Below are positions 13,507 to 25,199 of a stretch of 64,000 bases of DNA, piece after piece. Source of the DNA: Cucumis sativus. Taxonomy: Eukaryota > Streptophyta > Magnoliopsida > Cucurbitales > Cucurbitaceae. The stretch covers positions 4,774,001 through 4,838,000 of the forward strand of contig NC_026660.2 in the NCBI RefSeq assembly GCF_000004075.3. Direction: 5' to 3'. Position 1 is the first letter of the stretch; the number at the start of each line of letters is the position of its first letter. The notes under the pieces were generated by a model. The model worked only from the letters and a program-made list of their open reading frames with translations. It searched no databases and was not told the origin of the DNA. The translations under genes and the position numbers were made by a program.

Positions 13507-13608
13507 ATCTCTAACTAAAAAAACTAAGAAATCTAAAATAATCTCTAACTAAAAAAACTAAGAAATCTAAAATAATCTCTAACTAAAAAAACTAAGAAAT
13601 CTAAAATA
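13507..13608. repeat. Perfect tandem repeat, 34 bp x 3
   Basis: The 34-bp unit begins ATCTCTAACTAAAAAAACTA and occurs three times with no mismatch (13507-13540, 13541-13574, 13575-13608). The absence of differences implies recent expansion. It lies in gene-free DNA. Confidence 0.95.
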
Positions 13609-16550
13609 ATACAAAGACTGAAATGATATTTTGAACCATTAGCTCAAAAATAAAAAAAGGGATCCATCTATGATTGGTGATTTGTATAAAGGGATACAAA
13701 TTCAAGTTTGGGTTATATGCATTTTACTCAACTTGATGTAAATTTAACTTTTGAGGACTAATTTTAAATGAAAGAAACTATCTTCGATGTAATGTATTAT
13801 ATATATATTTATCAAAACTAGACTTTATGCCAAAGAAGAAGAAAAGAAAAAAAAACAAAGAACCTTAATAGATGGTGTTGGCCTTTTTGCGTTGGTTGTC
13901 CTCATCCTTTTTGGCACTGTGTGGTTATGGGTTATGTATGGGTGTTGGTAAATAATTGAGGCGTGACGAACTCAGCAAATTAAAGAAACCACCCAATATT
14001 TCATCAATCCATCTGTTAATCGAAAGACAAAAAGCAAAGAGAGAAGTCAAAATCAAAATCAAAATCAAAATCATTGTAATCCCACTCATGTTTTCGCTAA
14101 ATTATCCATTTAATAATTAACCATATAGACTCGCAGTTTCTCTTTTTTCTTTTTTCTTTTTGTGATTTATTAGAAAGAAAGATTCCGTAAGCTGCTTACT
14201 ACATTAGCAGTGGGAAGTAAAAAGTAGAGGAGAGTCTACAAAAGTGAGAATATTCAAATGTTAGAGCATATGAGTAAAGCCATTGTGCAACTTTAACAAC
14301 CATTCTATCATCTTATAATTCTCTCATTATATGTCTAAACATTTTCATTCATATTTATATGTATCAATTCAGAAACAGAAACTGAACAAAAGAAAAAGCA
14401 AAAAGAATAGAAATTTGGATTTAGAGCTATTTTCTATTTGGCTGTAAATTTTAAATGTTATTCTTTTTACTCTTCCAATCTTTTTAAGTTTTGAACCAAA
14501 TTTCAATCTAAGACTTGCAATTTCACTCTTTTAAGTTTTGTTTTGATCGCTCAAGTATTTTGTTTTTATTAAATACTCATTTATGTCTTAATTCAAAATT
14601 TCACTTGCCAATTATTTTGAAAATAATTAATAGATTAAAAGTGAATTATTTAACAAAAATTTGGGGTTAAAAGTGTGAACATCGAAACTAAAGGATCAAA
14701 TTAGAAGAAAACTTAAATCTCAAAGTTAAAATTATGATATTCAAACAAAGCTCGAAACTTAAGTACTAAACGTAATAACATTTTGAAACATAAAAACCAA
14801 ATAGAAACTAGATTCAAAACTTATTTATAATATAAATTACCGTCATTCCTAACTTATTTAGAAAAAGCAACATAGTTATCTATTAATCCACATATTTTGG
14901 TTTTTAATTCTTTTTAGTTTTTCTAATATTTTTAAACGTTTTTATCAACAATTTTCTAAAATTGAGACGCGACAACTTTCCTAGCAAGGGTATTTTAAAG
15001 TGTGCATTGCCCAAGATAACGAACAAGATGCTAACCATCATGGTTGGTCTAGGAGTTAAAAGGGAGGTATGGTTTCAATAACTAATAAGAGATCATGGTT
15101 TCATTCGATGATGATCACCCACCTAATAATTAATTTCCTATGAATTTTCTTGACGTTCATACGTTGTAGAATCAGGTGGGTTATTCAAGGAGATTAATTG
15201 AAATACGTGTAAGCTGATCCGAACATTGATAGATATAAAAAATTAATAACAATGAACAAGATGCCAACTCAACAAGCACCTCGAGGAAAGTGGCCATGGT
15301 GATTCTTCCTTCCATCACCTAAATAACACAATCTTTGAGTATAAACCTTTCTTTCTTTTTCCTCTTCTAGAAGATGGAGCCTTGTTCGACAAGAAAAGTG
15401 ATAAATTTGCATTAAACATCAATGGCCAAACTAAGTGCTTGAAAACTAGAGTCAACCCATTATCTAGGTGGAGTTGATGCCTAATGAGAAATATTCAGCT
15501 ACTACAATAACGAATATGGAATATGGAATATTGAAAACTTTCTTTATAGTGTTAGAAGAGATAACACTTCAGTCCTATGACCAGAATACTAGTACTACTG
15601 TTACCTTTCTATCTTATCATTTCCTTTTTTTCGAGGTAAAAATCTTCTGATATGATTGCAAATATAGCGATTATTTAAGAACATTTTCTTAAAAAGTACA
15701 AATATATAAAAATCTGTCAAAATCTACCATTCATAGACCATAAAAGTCTATTAGCGATTTTGCTATAGCTGCACTTTTCTAACAATGTTGTTATACACTT
15801 GACTATTATTCATAAAGTTGGTATCCATTGTAATTACCTAAACCTATCTATCTACTATAGAAAGTGTGTTGAACTTTCTATGATCAAACAATAGATAAAA
15901 TGAACAAAATAAAGATCCCTTAAATGTATTTGATAAATCAAATTATAAAGGGTAGATTTTGGGTTAAGCTACATAAGATACGACAAACGTTAAATCCAAA
16001 GGTACTAAGAGAAAAGGGTACCGTTTAATTTGGGTTAAATCCAATCCAAAATCACACACTGTAGTTCTAACTTCTATCCTCTTTGAAGCCAAATAGAACA
16101 TTTTACTTTTTACTCTTAACGATGAGAATATGGTTCCAATCCAACCCATCATTACTTCAATTCTTTTTCTCCTTATAAATATATATTATCAGAGGACTAT
16201 GGGGAGTCATCTCATTCTCATATCATCCTCCCAAAGAAATATAAAAAAATGAAAAGAAAAAAAAGAGATAAGGATTCCCCATCCACGTCCTTAATGTCTC
16301 AAAGAAACAAATGGCAGCCGACCAAAATGCTAAGGCACCATTTTTTTTTTGGTACCTCTCAAAGAAAAAGGGGTTTCCAATGGCATAATTTTGGTCCAAC
16401 TTTCTGTCCCTTCTTTGGTTAATCAAAACCAACTAAAACAAATCAAACAACAGCTGTCCGATTTGCCCAATCAGATTCCTTCTGGCTTCACATTAACGTC
16501 GTATTAAAATATTAATTTTATATGTAATATATCTTGATAAAACTAACATG

Positions 16551-16640
16551 AGCATAACTTAACTCGGCAAGACATATACATGTCTTTAAGAGGATTGAAG
16601 TCTCAAAGTTTCCACTTTTAAATATTGCGTCAGAACTTTA
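16551..16640 (+). repeat. Possible tRNA-derived SINE relic
   Basis: 'TAACTTAACTCGGCAAGACATATA...GAGGATTGAAGTCTCAAAGTTTCC' has the layout of a decayed tRNA-like A box (TTAACTCGGCAAGAC) and B box 35-40 bases further on. Similar text is seen at about 18083 and 59789. The boxes deviate from consensus, so the call is tentative. Confidence 0.25.
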
Positions 16641-17524
16641 AAAATATATATTACAAAATATGAAAAGACAAGGTTATGTTGAAATGATAGATTATTCGTT
16701 TCAATACGTCGATTTATGGTTTTTGAAGTTTTTTTCCCAACAATGGTTGGAATGGAGGATCGAACCTTCCATTTCTATGATGGAAGGTTGTGTTAATTAT
16801 TGGTGAGTTATGTTCATTTGGTTCGTCTTTGAGGTTTTAACTTAGTTAAAGTCTTAGTTCACATCTTCTAATCTTTAGCATAAATGTTCTAAATTATTCA
16901 TAAAATGATTTTATCGAGAAAAAAGATGAAATAATACAACTAGTGGTAGATCCAGAAATTCTGTTGAAAGGAGTGAGACTTGAACCTGAGTCTAAAGGGG
17001 ATTGAATGACAGTTTTACCAGAGCTAGCTACTGACACCGATATTATTTCAGCTTTATATATGTGTGTGTGAAGTTGAGAGGGCTCAAGTCCTTGGGTCTA
17101 TACTAAATCCATCGACGAATACAAATCTACTAAAACACCCCTATTAAAGAGAGGAGTTCCAACTAAATAAAATATTACTAAGAGAACAGTTAAAATAAAG
17201 CTTAAAAACCGAAGTCCGAAGGACACATGAAATTTCACTAAAGACCAAACTTCACAAATGAATAACAACTTTTGCTATTGTACCATACCATACCAAGACG
17301 ATTATGTTATACTATCATTTTGAAATACATATATTGTTTTATGAGTAGTATAGATATTAAATATTTAAAATTTAAATATATGGGTTTGTTTTACCAAATT
17401 TGTATATGGAAGCCAATATTAAATAATAACATATATGACATATGAAGATAGTACAATTAATGATTTAATATTTTAAATATAATATAGGCATGTTGTTTAT
17501 GAAAATTATAATTAACGAATTAAA

Positions 17525-17805
17525 GGTCCGTTTGGATTGAATTAAGAAGAAAATGTTTTTCAATAATACATTTCCTTTTAAGCATTTTTTTGGAAATGAG
17601 TTTAAAATTTAAACAATTAATGTTTGGTTAGACTCTTTTACCTGAATTTGGTTTTTAAAGATTTCTCTAAAATAAATTATTTTATAAATGAATTTTTAAA
17701 AAATGCATTATTTTAATTTGCCAAACACTACTATTATTTTCAAAATAGTTTTTTTTTTTTTTTTGACAAAATTAAGCATTTTAGAATCCCCATTAAACCG
17801 ATCCT
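17525..17805. mobile_element. Decayed small inverted-repeat transposon (MITE)
   Basis: The left end AGGTCCGTTTGGATTG pairs imperfectly with the inverse of the right end (AGGATCGGTTTAATGG). The 281-bp interior is AT-rich and non-coding, with partly complementary halves. I could not find a clear target-site duplication. The ends resemble plant MITEs that start GG(T/G)CCGTTTGG. Confidence 0.4.
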
Positions 17806-18082
17806 AAATGTACAATAATTGCTTGAAATAATTAATTAAAAGTAACTAGTAAATAATAATTAACGAGTTTATATTTCACCGTTAATTCTTCGGTATTGAA
17901 ATTCCACGTTCCCACCGTAAGGAGAATACTAAAAATCCACATTTGATTTATTATTAAGTTTTCTAAACAATAATATACTGCATATTAAAAAGTGAAATCC
18001 GATAAAACAAAGGAAGATGTCAAAAGTCTACCAAGAAATTCATGTCAAAATCCATGAAACAAACATTTACGAGAAAAATAAG

Positions 18083-18180
18083 TTAACTTAATTGATATTT
18101 GTATGTATTACGGTATTAGTATTACTAACACGAAGTTTAGGTTCAAATACCCAACTCCTTTTGTACTTAAAAGAAATTAA
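18083..18180 (+). repeat. Possible tRNA-derived SINE relic
   Basis: 'AGTTAACTTAATTGATATTTGTATG' (A-box-like) is followed by 'TAGGTTCAAATACCCAACTCC', close to the tRNA B box GGTTCGAAYYC. No acceptor stem or complete cloverleaf can be drawn, so it is not a tRNA gene. Confidence 0.3.
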
Positions 18181-18432
18181 AAGTCGAAGAATGAAAGACC
18201 AAAATAGAATATGGTAATAGTTGGACCAATAGAAGTGGCGCATGGCAAGACCAACTTTGCCTTGCTAAAAGTTTCACTAAGATACCTTCTATTCCAAATT
18301 CATTGAAAGAGAACCTAAAACAATTTCCTATATACACATCATCAAGCTTAAATTCAAAGATTAACTACAACCAATAGTTTCTCAGGAGAAAAAAAGAGAG
18401 ACACAAAAAGGAAAAGGAATATTATAAACTAC

Positions 18433-18588
18433 AGAGAGAGAGAGAGAGAGAGCAGGAAAATAAAACACTAAAAAGGAGACGAAATGGTAAACAAAGGGAT
18501 ACTTTCAGAGTTGAGAAGTTCATAAAAATGAATAAATGACACAAAGGCCGAAAGGGAAAAAGGGGGGAGAGAGAGAGAGAGAGAGAGC
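18433..18588. repeat. Two (AG)n microsatellites upstream of the phosphotransfer gene
   Basis: Pure AG runs occupy about 18433-18452 and 18567-18588, in the region that should hold the promoter and untranslated leader of the downstream gene. On the minus strand they produce a spurious reading frame full of Leu-Ser repeats. GT repeats follow at 18900-18912. Confidence 0.9.
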
Positions 18589-18921
18589 AAAACTGTAGAG
18601 GTTTGGGGACACAAATTATCAGTAGTGCACAAATCCAGAGAAGATGAAAAGTTGTTGTGTTGTGTTCGTCTGCTAGTTTAAGTACAACCAAAAATACCTA
18701 AAAATAAGGAGAAAGCTTTGCATTGCTTTGTTGCTAGTGCTACTACGATCATTAAGAATCATCATCTCTCACCAATAATTTTTTTAAAAGGTTTTCTGGC
18801 ACTCTAACCCTTTGAGTGATGCAATTATTGCTCAAGTTCTGCAATTTAAGGTAGGTGGCTTTGTTGGGTTGCAGTTTTAATAACAGAGTTTTTTCTTTTT
18901 GTGTGTGTGTGTAGTGTAAGC

Positions 18922-20623
18922 ATGGAGGTGGGGTTGATGCAGAGACAATGGGTTGATTACACGAAGTCTCTATTCTTGGAGGTATGAACATAAACTAAGA
19001 TCAAACTAGAGATGGGTTTTGTTTTTCTCGTTCTGTAATCTTGATTCTTGTGTTTGGCTTTTGGTGTTGAGAGATTGGGATTTCTTCTTTTGCAGTTTTT
19101 TTAGATAAGAAACATATGATATATTTTTGTAGTCTTAGGGGATCAAGGAGAGAGAACCCCAAAAAACTATTAAGTTTTTGGGTTTGTTTCATGGAAAGGT
19201 TGCAGTTACAAAAGAATTTAGGTTGACGCTTATATTTTTGTAGCCTCAGTTTCTTAATTCTTGAATTTGGTTTCTGGTGCTTTCTATTTGTTGGGGAGAG
19301 CTAGGACTTCTTGGACAGTCAGTTTATAGAGCTGCAGAAATTGCAAGATGAGGGCAATCCAGATTTCATTGTTGAAGTGGTGTCTCTTTTCTTTGAGGAT
19401 TCCGAGAGGCTTCTCAATGATCTCACAGCAGCGTTGTGAGGCTTCTCTATCTATGAGTTTCTTGGTTTTGATACGAGTTTTTCCTGAGATTCACAAAGGT
19501 TTTTTTTTTTACCGTCTTCCCTTGCCTTTTACAGTGATCAACCTGATGTGGACTTTCAAAAGGTTGACGGCCATGTTCACCAGCTTAAAGGAAGCAGTTC
19601 AAGGTATAAGAATGAAACTTATTAAAAAAGCCTCTCCCTCTAGTACCTGATTTTCCTCATATGTTTCTGTTAAAAAAGGCTTTTAGGAGCTAACAATTAG
19701 TTTTATGGATTTGTTTGCAAAGTTATGATATTTGAGGAAACAATTACTCAACATGCTTTAAACTAATTTTTTTGGTCTAAAAAGAGGAGGGCTATCTTGC
19801 ATTAGTAGCTGCCAAACAACCAGTTTTTCTTTCCTTAATTTTAAAACATAGAGGAATAAAGTTTTCATTTGGTAGCTTGTGATAAACTCTCTCTCAGAAC
19901 CATTTTCAAATTCTAAAGAGAAATAAATATTGTTATCACAAAAAATTTAACTGAATGAAGGATTTTGTAACTTTTGTGATTAACAGCATAGGTGCACAGA
20001 GAGTTAAAAATGTCTGTATAGCCATGCGAAGCTTCTGTGAGGAACAGAACATTGATGGGTGAGTTCTTATTTATTGAAGACTAAGCAGGGTTATATATGA
20101 TGCTGAGGCTCAAGTTTTGGTTCTTGAATTTTATCCAGGCCCCTAAATTTCATGAAGTTCGTTTATGGAACTAGAACTTTTATCTACCTTTTACATTTAA
20201 AACTTCAAATTTTTACCATAACATACAATCATTGTCAAAGTTTTTCTCATCATTATTTTAGCCTGTTAGCAAAAAAAGAAAAAAAAAAAAAAACTGATGT
20301 ATTACTATTAGAACAAAATCAAAAGATTTTCTTGTTGAACTCCTTCAGCATGTGTGGAATTATTGAATAAAATCAGCTTATAGAAACTATGAAACATTTT
20401 TGATGCAGATGCCTAAGATGTCTGCAACAATTAAAGCAAGAGACCTGCCTCGTGAAAAACAAGCTTGAGAATTTATTCAGGGTCAGTACATAAGACTTGT
20501 TCTGAAGAACAAGCAAATCTTTCTTAATTTTAACAAAATTACATGTTAAATTGTTAATTGCAGATGGAGCAACAAATTGTGGCTGCTGGTGGGTCAATCC
20601 CTTCGACAGAATTGATATTCTAA
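18922..20623 (+). CDS. Histidine-containing phosphotransfer protein (AHP type)
   Basis: Six exons: 18922-18981, 19305-19435, 19535-19603, 19987-20058, 20409-20481, 20564-20623. They join in frame to 154 residues, matching Arabidopsis AHP1-AHP5. It carries phosphate from cytokinin receptor histidine kinases to response regulators, moving between cytosol and nucleus. The HPt signature is [12 protein letters not shown], with phospho-acceptor His79, so this is a true and not a pseudo-HPt (AHP6-type lacks this His). The N-terminal SLFLEDFLDSQF and C-terminal [16 protein letters not shown] blocks are family-typical. Exon 1 codes for only 20 residues. The start is the first ATG after a GT microsatellite and gives the family N terminus. 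Which AHP paralogue it matches cannot be settled. Confidence 0.92.
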
Positions 20624-22074
20624 GCTGAACCCAAAAGCCAAGAGAATACTTCTTAAGAGTCACAGTTGATGGGAATGTAGTTTTTCCATTTTCTTGGGGT
20701 CCTTGTGAAGTTATGGTTCTTCTGTTTGATGAGATCTGTATGAAAGTTTTCAATGTGTGAGGAGGTATTTTCTAAACCGTGTCACTTTCCTGTGTCACGT
20801 CAATGCTAAAAGAAGGTTGTATTTAAGATTCCGAAGGAGTTCCGCATTGTGAACAAGATTAGGATTGGTGTGCGTTTATAAATATTTGAGGACTCTTAAT
20901 TTTCTAGTTGATTTGAAAAGTAGATAAAAGCTTTACCAATTGTGTCTGAGTGCACCTTTTTTGCGTTGACAAAACATCAGAAGAGGATTTCTATGGCTCG
21001 ATTTGGAGGGTGCAATACCAAATGTGTGTATACATATATAATTTCAACTATGTAATCCCGAAAGTTAACATCAATACTAGATCAGAGGCTAACCTAAGCA
21101 AGTCGACGTGTCACTAGCATAATAAAAAGTTATATATTGAAGACAAAGAGAGGATGATTCCCAGACGCTCTTTGGAGAAAGATTTTGATCATTTATCTGA
21201 AAGAAGGATCTTTAATCTACAAGAGTGTAACCTTTCTCTTTAGGAGGAAGGTGAAATTCTTGGATGGTTGAGCATTTCAATGGATACTTGTAAGTCGTAT
21301 GGCACCTATGTGTCAGATATATTTGCGTGAATATTTGAAAATTGTCGATGAATTTAGGTAAAAATAAACACTAAGTGTCTAAGTCTGTGAATGGATACAA
21401 AGCATGTATTACTTATGAACAACATTAAACACCTCGTAGCGAGCATTTCAAAGAAATACTTCTTGCATATCCAATTAGCCTGACCTAATTTAGCACAAGT
21501 TATAAAAACTTGAGTAAAACGAAACAAAATGGTATCTCCGTTGTAGAAAATATTTTATTGAGGGTGATGTTTGAGTACCAGATAATAACATCAACAAAGA
21601 CTGCTAGATTCAATATTTCTTCTTAATCTTGTTTCCCCAGAATATTGCTCAACTAGAAAAGACTTCGTTCCAAGTTTTTCATAACACAACGAACAATCAA
21701 GTTGCTGATCCATGATGTATGCTACTGCTTTAAGGTTATTTTGTGTCATTATTTAGCAAGATGAATTGCCCAAACTGAAATAGTTCCAAGTCTCCTCTGG
21801 TTTGAAATTTTTCTGAAGTAGACTGGAGATTCATGAGCTTCAATTATCCAGTGTTACGATATTTTATGTATAATATCAAATTAAAATTTAAAAATCCATC
21901 GTATTCTAGGGGCAGTTCTTTCATGGAGATCCATGAGATTTAGTGATCTTAGTGGGGAACAATACTATGGAGAGATTCTAAGTTGTTCAGCTCAACCAAT
22001 TCAGACTTTAGACTACTAAGAAGAGTTAAAATATTTCTAGTTCCCGTAGAAACCAATACATTATAGCTCGCTCA

Positions 22075-22245
22075 ATCATTCAAAATCCTAGTTCTGAAAT
22101 TTATTAGTCACCCTTTATCATAGTACTGGGTTGGCTAACTAAGAAATATTAGTCACCCTTTATCATAAGATGAATCGATCATTCAAAATCCTAATTCTGA
22201 AACTTACTAATCACCCTATAGTAAAGGGTTGATTAACTAAGAAAG
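22075..22245 (+). repeat. Imperfect direct repeat, about 70 bp, two copies plus a fragment
   Basis: 'ATCATTCAAAATCCTAGTTCTGAAA...TAACTAAGAAA' at 22075-22147 recurs at 22178-22245 with several substitutions. Between them lies a partial copy (TATTAGTCACCCTTTATCATA, about 22148-22167) also found inside copy 1. This is a local, older duplication in non-coding DNA. Confidence 0.8.
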
Positions 22246-23198
22246 ATCATAAGATGAATAAATCTTAGGTCAGTTTCCTTCTACCTTGATTGGGAATAAG
22301 AGTCTAGAGTCCGTAAAATCAATTTTAGCGTGTATGTTCCTACAGAAAACCACGTTACATCAGACTGTCACATATGCAGACATGATTATCATATCTATGT
22401 GTAAACATTCTGCAGGAATTCCTTTCTCATCTCCCTTCTCATGTTTATGAGGACGAGATGAGATAGGTATACAAAGGCAACTACTAATTTCACCATTAGG
22501 ACTTGGGAGTTGCCACAAGTGAAGGGCACACTGCCAAGTAAGATTTGTCATGGTTGCTGCATTTGAGCTTATGAATAAAAAGCACAAGGAAACATGATTA
22601 AACAGCAGGGCATTATGGGTTTTTATGGTTAACTACAGCTCCACCAAGTCTTGGATCTATCTAGAAAGGTTCAGAGGCATCCATCATTATTTTGTACAAT
22701 CTTTTTATTGAAGCCTTCTCCATTATACTTCAATTAGTTGATTTTGTTTCAAATCGCTCCTTCAGCACCAGAATGCCCAATTAGCCCGTCACGGACTCAC
22801 AGTAACAAAAACCATTACAAAAGGCCATTGTCATCTTTAGTTCATCATCCTATGTACGCATTTCCACCTTTACCAAACATTCAGTCTTAAACTACAAAAT
22901 TCCAATTCACATTATCAGCCAATTCCGCTCGATACAAACTAACAATATCTTCTTCTTTTTTTTTCTTTTGTGTGTGTGTGTGTCAAAATGAGTTTTCGCA
23001 AGCAGTAGGTCACCACATCTAAGTACAAATATCACTATCCACACATCCGAGTGACTAACGATGCATAATGGAAACGGTGAAGACTGAACGCCGAAGCATT
23101 ACGATTTCTTCATCTTTTTTTTTTTTTTTTTTTGCCTTCCTTTAACTAAATAGATTCAGTAGGTGCTAATTCAGTCATTATAACACACGTTATTAAGG

Positions 23199-23200
<2 letters not shown>

Positions 23201-23229
<29 letters not shown>
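23201..23229. repeat. Homopolymer A29
   Basis: A run of 29 A lies near the 3' side of the small membrane protein gene, with a T19 run 68 bases upstream of it (23115-23133). The two can pair, and both are prone to length error in sequencing. Confidence 0.9.
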
Positions 23230-23232
<3 letters not shown>

Positions 23233-23314
23233 AGATCCGCTAATTGAACTTTACTAATGCATGTGAAACAATTCAATTCTCCAGGACTAATCACAATTCA
23301 AATAACTAAGATTT

Positions 23315-23692
23315 TCACAAAACCTGATGAAGCAGCCTCCGAATAGCACCCGATCCGGCTTTCTTTCCATCATTTCCATCATGAACGCCCGAGTCCGACT
23401 CATCATGGTACCATCCCACCGATTTCTGAGCTTCCAGAACGATCTGAGAGAGGCCTGAAATGCAGGTCCAGAACGAAGAATTCAAACTCTAAGTCAGAAC
23501 TGAGACAAGCATAAACATACAGATTTAGCATTCAATTAACGCACCTTCTTTGACGGTCTGTTTGTTCTGACGAATATCATGTACAGTAGCGGAAATCTTC
23601 CAGTACAGAGGACGACCGACATAGAACAAGACGAGGAGGAGGATCACCACCATGATAACACGAAACGTAATCTTAGCCGTCGACGACGCCAT
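23315..23692 (-). CDS. Small single-span membrane protein, plant-conserved type, function unknown
   Basis: Two exons on the minus strand (23545-23692 then 23315-23454) join in frame to 95 residues. Residues about 8-27 (ITFRVIMVVILLLVLFYVG) form one membrane span or signal anchor just after a short N terminus. It is followed by RPLYWKISATVHDIRQNK, an amphipathic stretch, and a conserved-looking QIVLEAQKSVGWYHDESDSG block. The protein reads like a small family found across land plants, possibly the one around Arabidopsis At5g19875/At2g31940, but that is from memory. The intron (23455-23544) is 90 bases with canonical borders. A GA-rich leader lies at about 23725-23750. No enzymatic motif is visible. 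Confidence 0.75.
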
Positions 23693-23759
23693 TGTTTCCG
23701 GTGGCTATGTCTAGAAGAAAGAGATAGATAGAGAGAGAGAGAGAGAGAGCTCAGAGATT

Positions 23760-25199
23760 CCCGCGATGGAGTTGAAATGGTTAGATCAGGCAAGAAGAAG
23801 AGAAGCTCGGAGTTTTCTCATTGGTATTTATCGCTGTTTCTATTTCACATTTTTGTCTCTTATGGGCAGTGTTGTTTCGCAGTTTAAATTTAGGTAATAT
23901 TTTTCTTTTTTCTAAAAAATATAATTTGTATTCTTATTAAAAGAGGAATTAACTTTTGCATACGTGGCACAAGCGGACTCTATTACTTTTCCATTATCGT
24001 CATTTACACAAATAAGAATGATACTTTTTTCAAGAAATTAAAAAAAAATCAAACCATTTATACCAACAAAAATCACTACATGACAAAAATTTGAGGGTAA
24101 ATATTTGACTCATATTTTTTTTAATTTTTGACAATTTTATCGAAAATAAAATAGGTGGATATAATTGGTTATATTTACAAATTTTAAAAAATATTGTTAT
24201 ATATTTAATTAATTGTTTTAAAAATACTAATCTTCTTAACTTTTGATTGATTTTACTAAAAAATTACATTTTTAGTTCACCAGTTTTGATAGATATGTGC
24301 ATTTGGTAATGTGTTTTTAAAAGGTACATTTTTAATCTTCAAGTATTCAACTTAATTAAAGAGCGTATGAATTGAGAGAATTGAGATGAGAATAAGATTG
24401 TTGAAAATAAGGATGACTGAAAATAATAAGAACTGAACATAAGATTCCTTCGAAATTTATGATTTATGTTTGGTTATGGATGTAAACGTGTTTAGAATAA
24501 TTTGTTAACAAACAAAAGGTCCGCCAACTTGTACTTAATAAAACATTTTTAAAACATAATTTTGTATTTTGTTTGTTAAATTAATCATAAAATCTCTATA
24601 ATTTTTAAATTTATTAATTAATAAACTAATTACAAAAGAATTTAAAAATAAATTCATATTATATCAATCCTAAAGAGTCGTTTATTTAAAATTACCATTA
24701 TATAGTTCATGCACATAAAGAATGTATACGAATTATTCTTAATTCTTAGTTATTTTATTTTCATCTCAATTCCTTTAATCCAAATGATTCTAAGCGATTT
24801 TGTTTTTTTTAAAACCTTCCCTCTCTCAAAGGACAATCCTCTAGGAGCATTTATAAGGTTAAATTGTACCATGGGACAGACGTACTATTTTACTATTTTA
24901 TAAGTTTAAATGTTAAACGTAAATTGAGACTTGGAAGAATGTGACAATAACTTATAACTAAATTTGAAATCAACTTTATGTATTAAGTCATTACCATGTA
25001 GTTTTAAGTTTTAAATTTTTAACAACATTTAACTGTTAAAGAAACTTTAAAATGTTCGTAAAAGTTAAAGTAGGGAAAAAAAGGGATAAAACTAATGATT
25101 TCATTCTACAACATTTGAACTCTCTAATGAGTGAATACTATCAAAAAAGAAGAAGGAAAATTGGATGAATTTAAAATAAAATCGAAAATAAGAAAGGTT
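23760..25199. other. Intergenic, AT-rich
   Basis: The left end should hold the promoter of the small membrane protein gene and the right end the 3' part of the transporter gene. An AT-rich dispersed element lies at about 24150-24260. Nothing else can be supported; the 64-codon frame at 24709 shows no domain. Confidence 0.55.

Larger units (their letters stand above)
11421..18400. other. Gene-free region with repeats
   Basis: No coding gene can be supported over about 7 kb. It contains a copy of the 'CCATTTGGTTTTT' dispersed repeat (about 11520-11640), a perfect 34-bp triple repeat (13507-13608), two or more copies of an AT-rich 'TAGACTT' dispersed element (about 13260-13500 and 15655-15850), tRNA-like SINE relics (about 16551 and 18083) and a decayed inverted-repeat element (17525-17805). 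A 24-codon open frame at 12257 (MESDTTLIVK...) has no support. Confidence 0.6.
20624..23300. other. Intergenic region between convergent genes
   Basis: The start should hold the 3' untranslated part of the phosphotransfer gene and the end that of the small membrane protein gene. No further gene is convincing. A frame at 22360-22587 (-) of 75 codons has no recognised domain and no splice partners. Simple repeats here are a GT run (about 22970-22983), T19 at 23115-23133 and A29 at 23201-23229. An imperfect duplication lies at 22075-22245. Confidence 0.5.

Noticed and set aside
13507-13608. CRISPR-like array
   Set aside because: The repeats are contiguous with no spacers and the DNA is from a plant nucleus, so this is a simple tandem repeat.
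18422-18991. Minus-strand open frames rich in Leu/Ser upstream of the phosphotransfer gene
   Set aside because: They are produced by the AG microsatellites and overlap exon 1 of the plus-strand gene. They have no domain and no partner exons.
22360-22587. 75-codon minus-strand frame with a mixed, natural-looking composition
   Set aside because: I found no domain, no good start context and no adjoining spliced exon. It may be untranslated or unrelated sequence, and I leave it unannotated.
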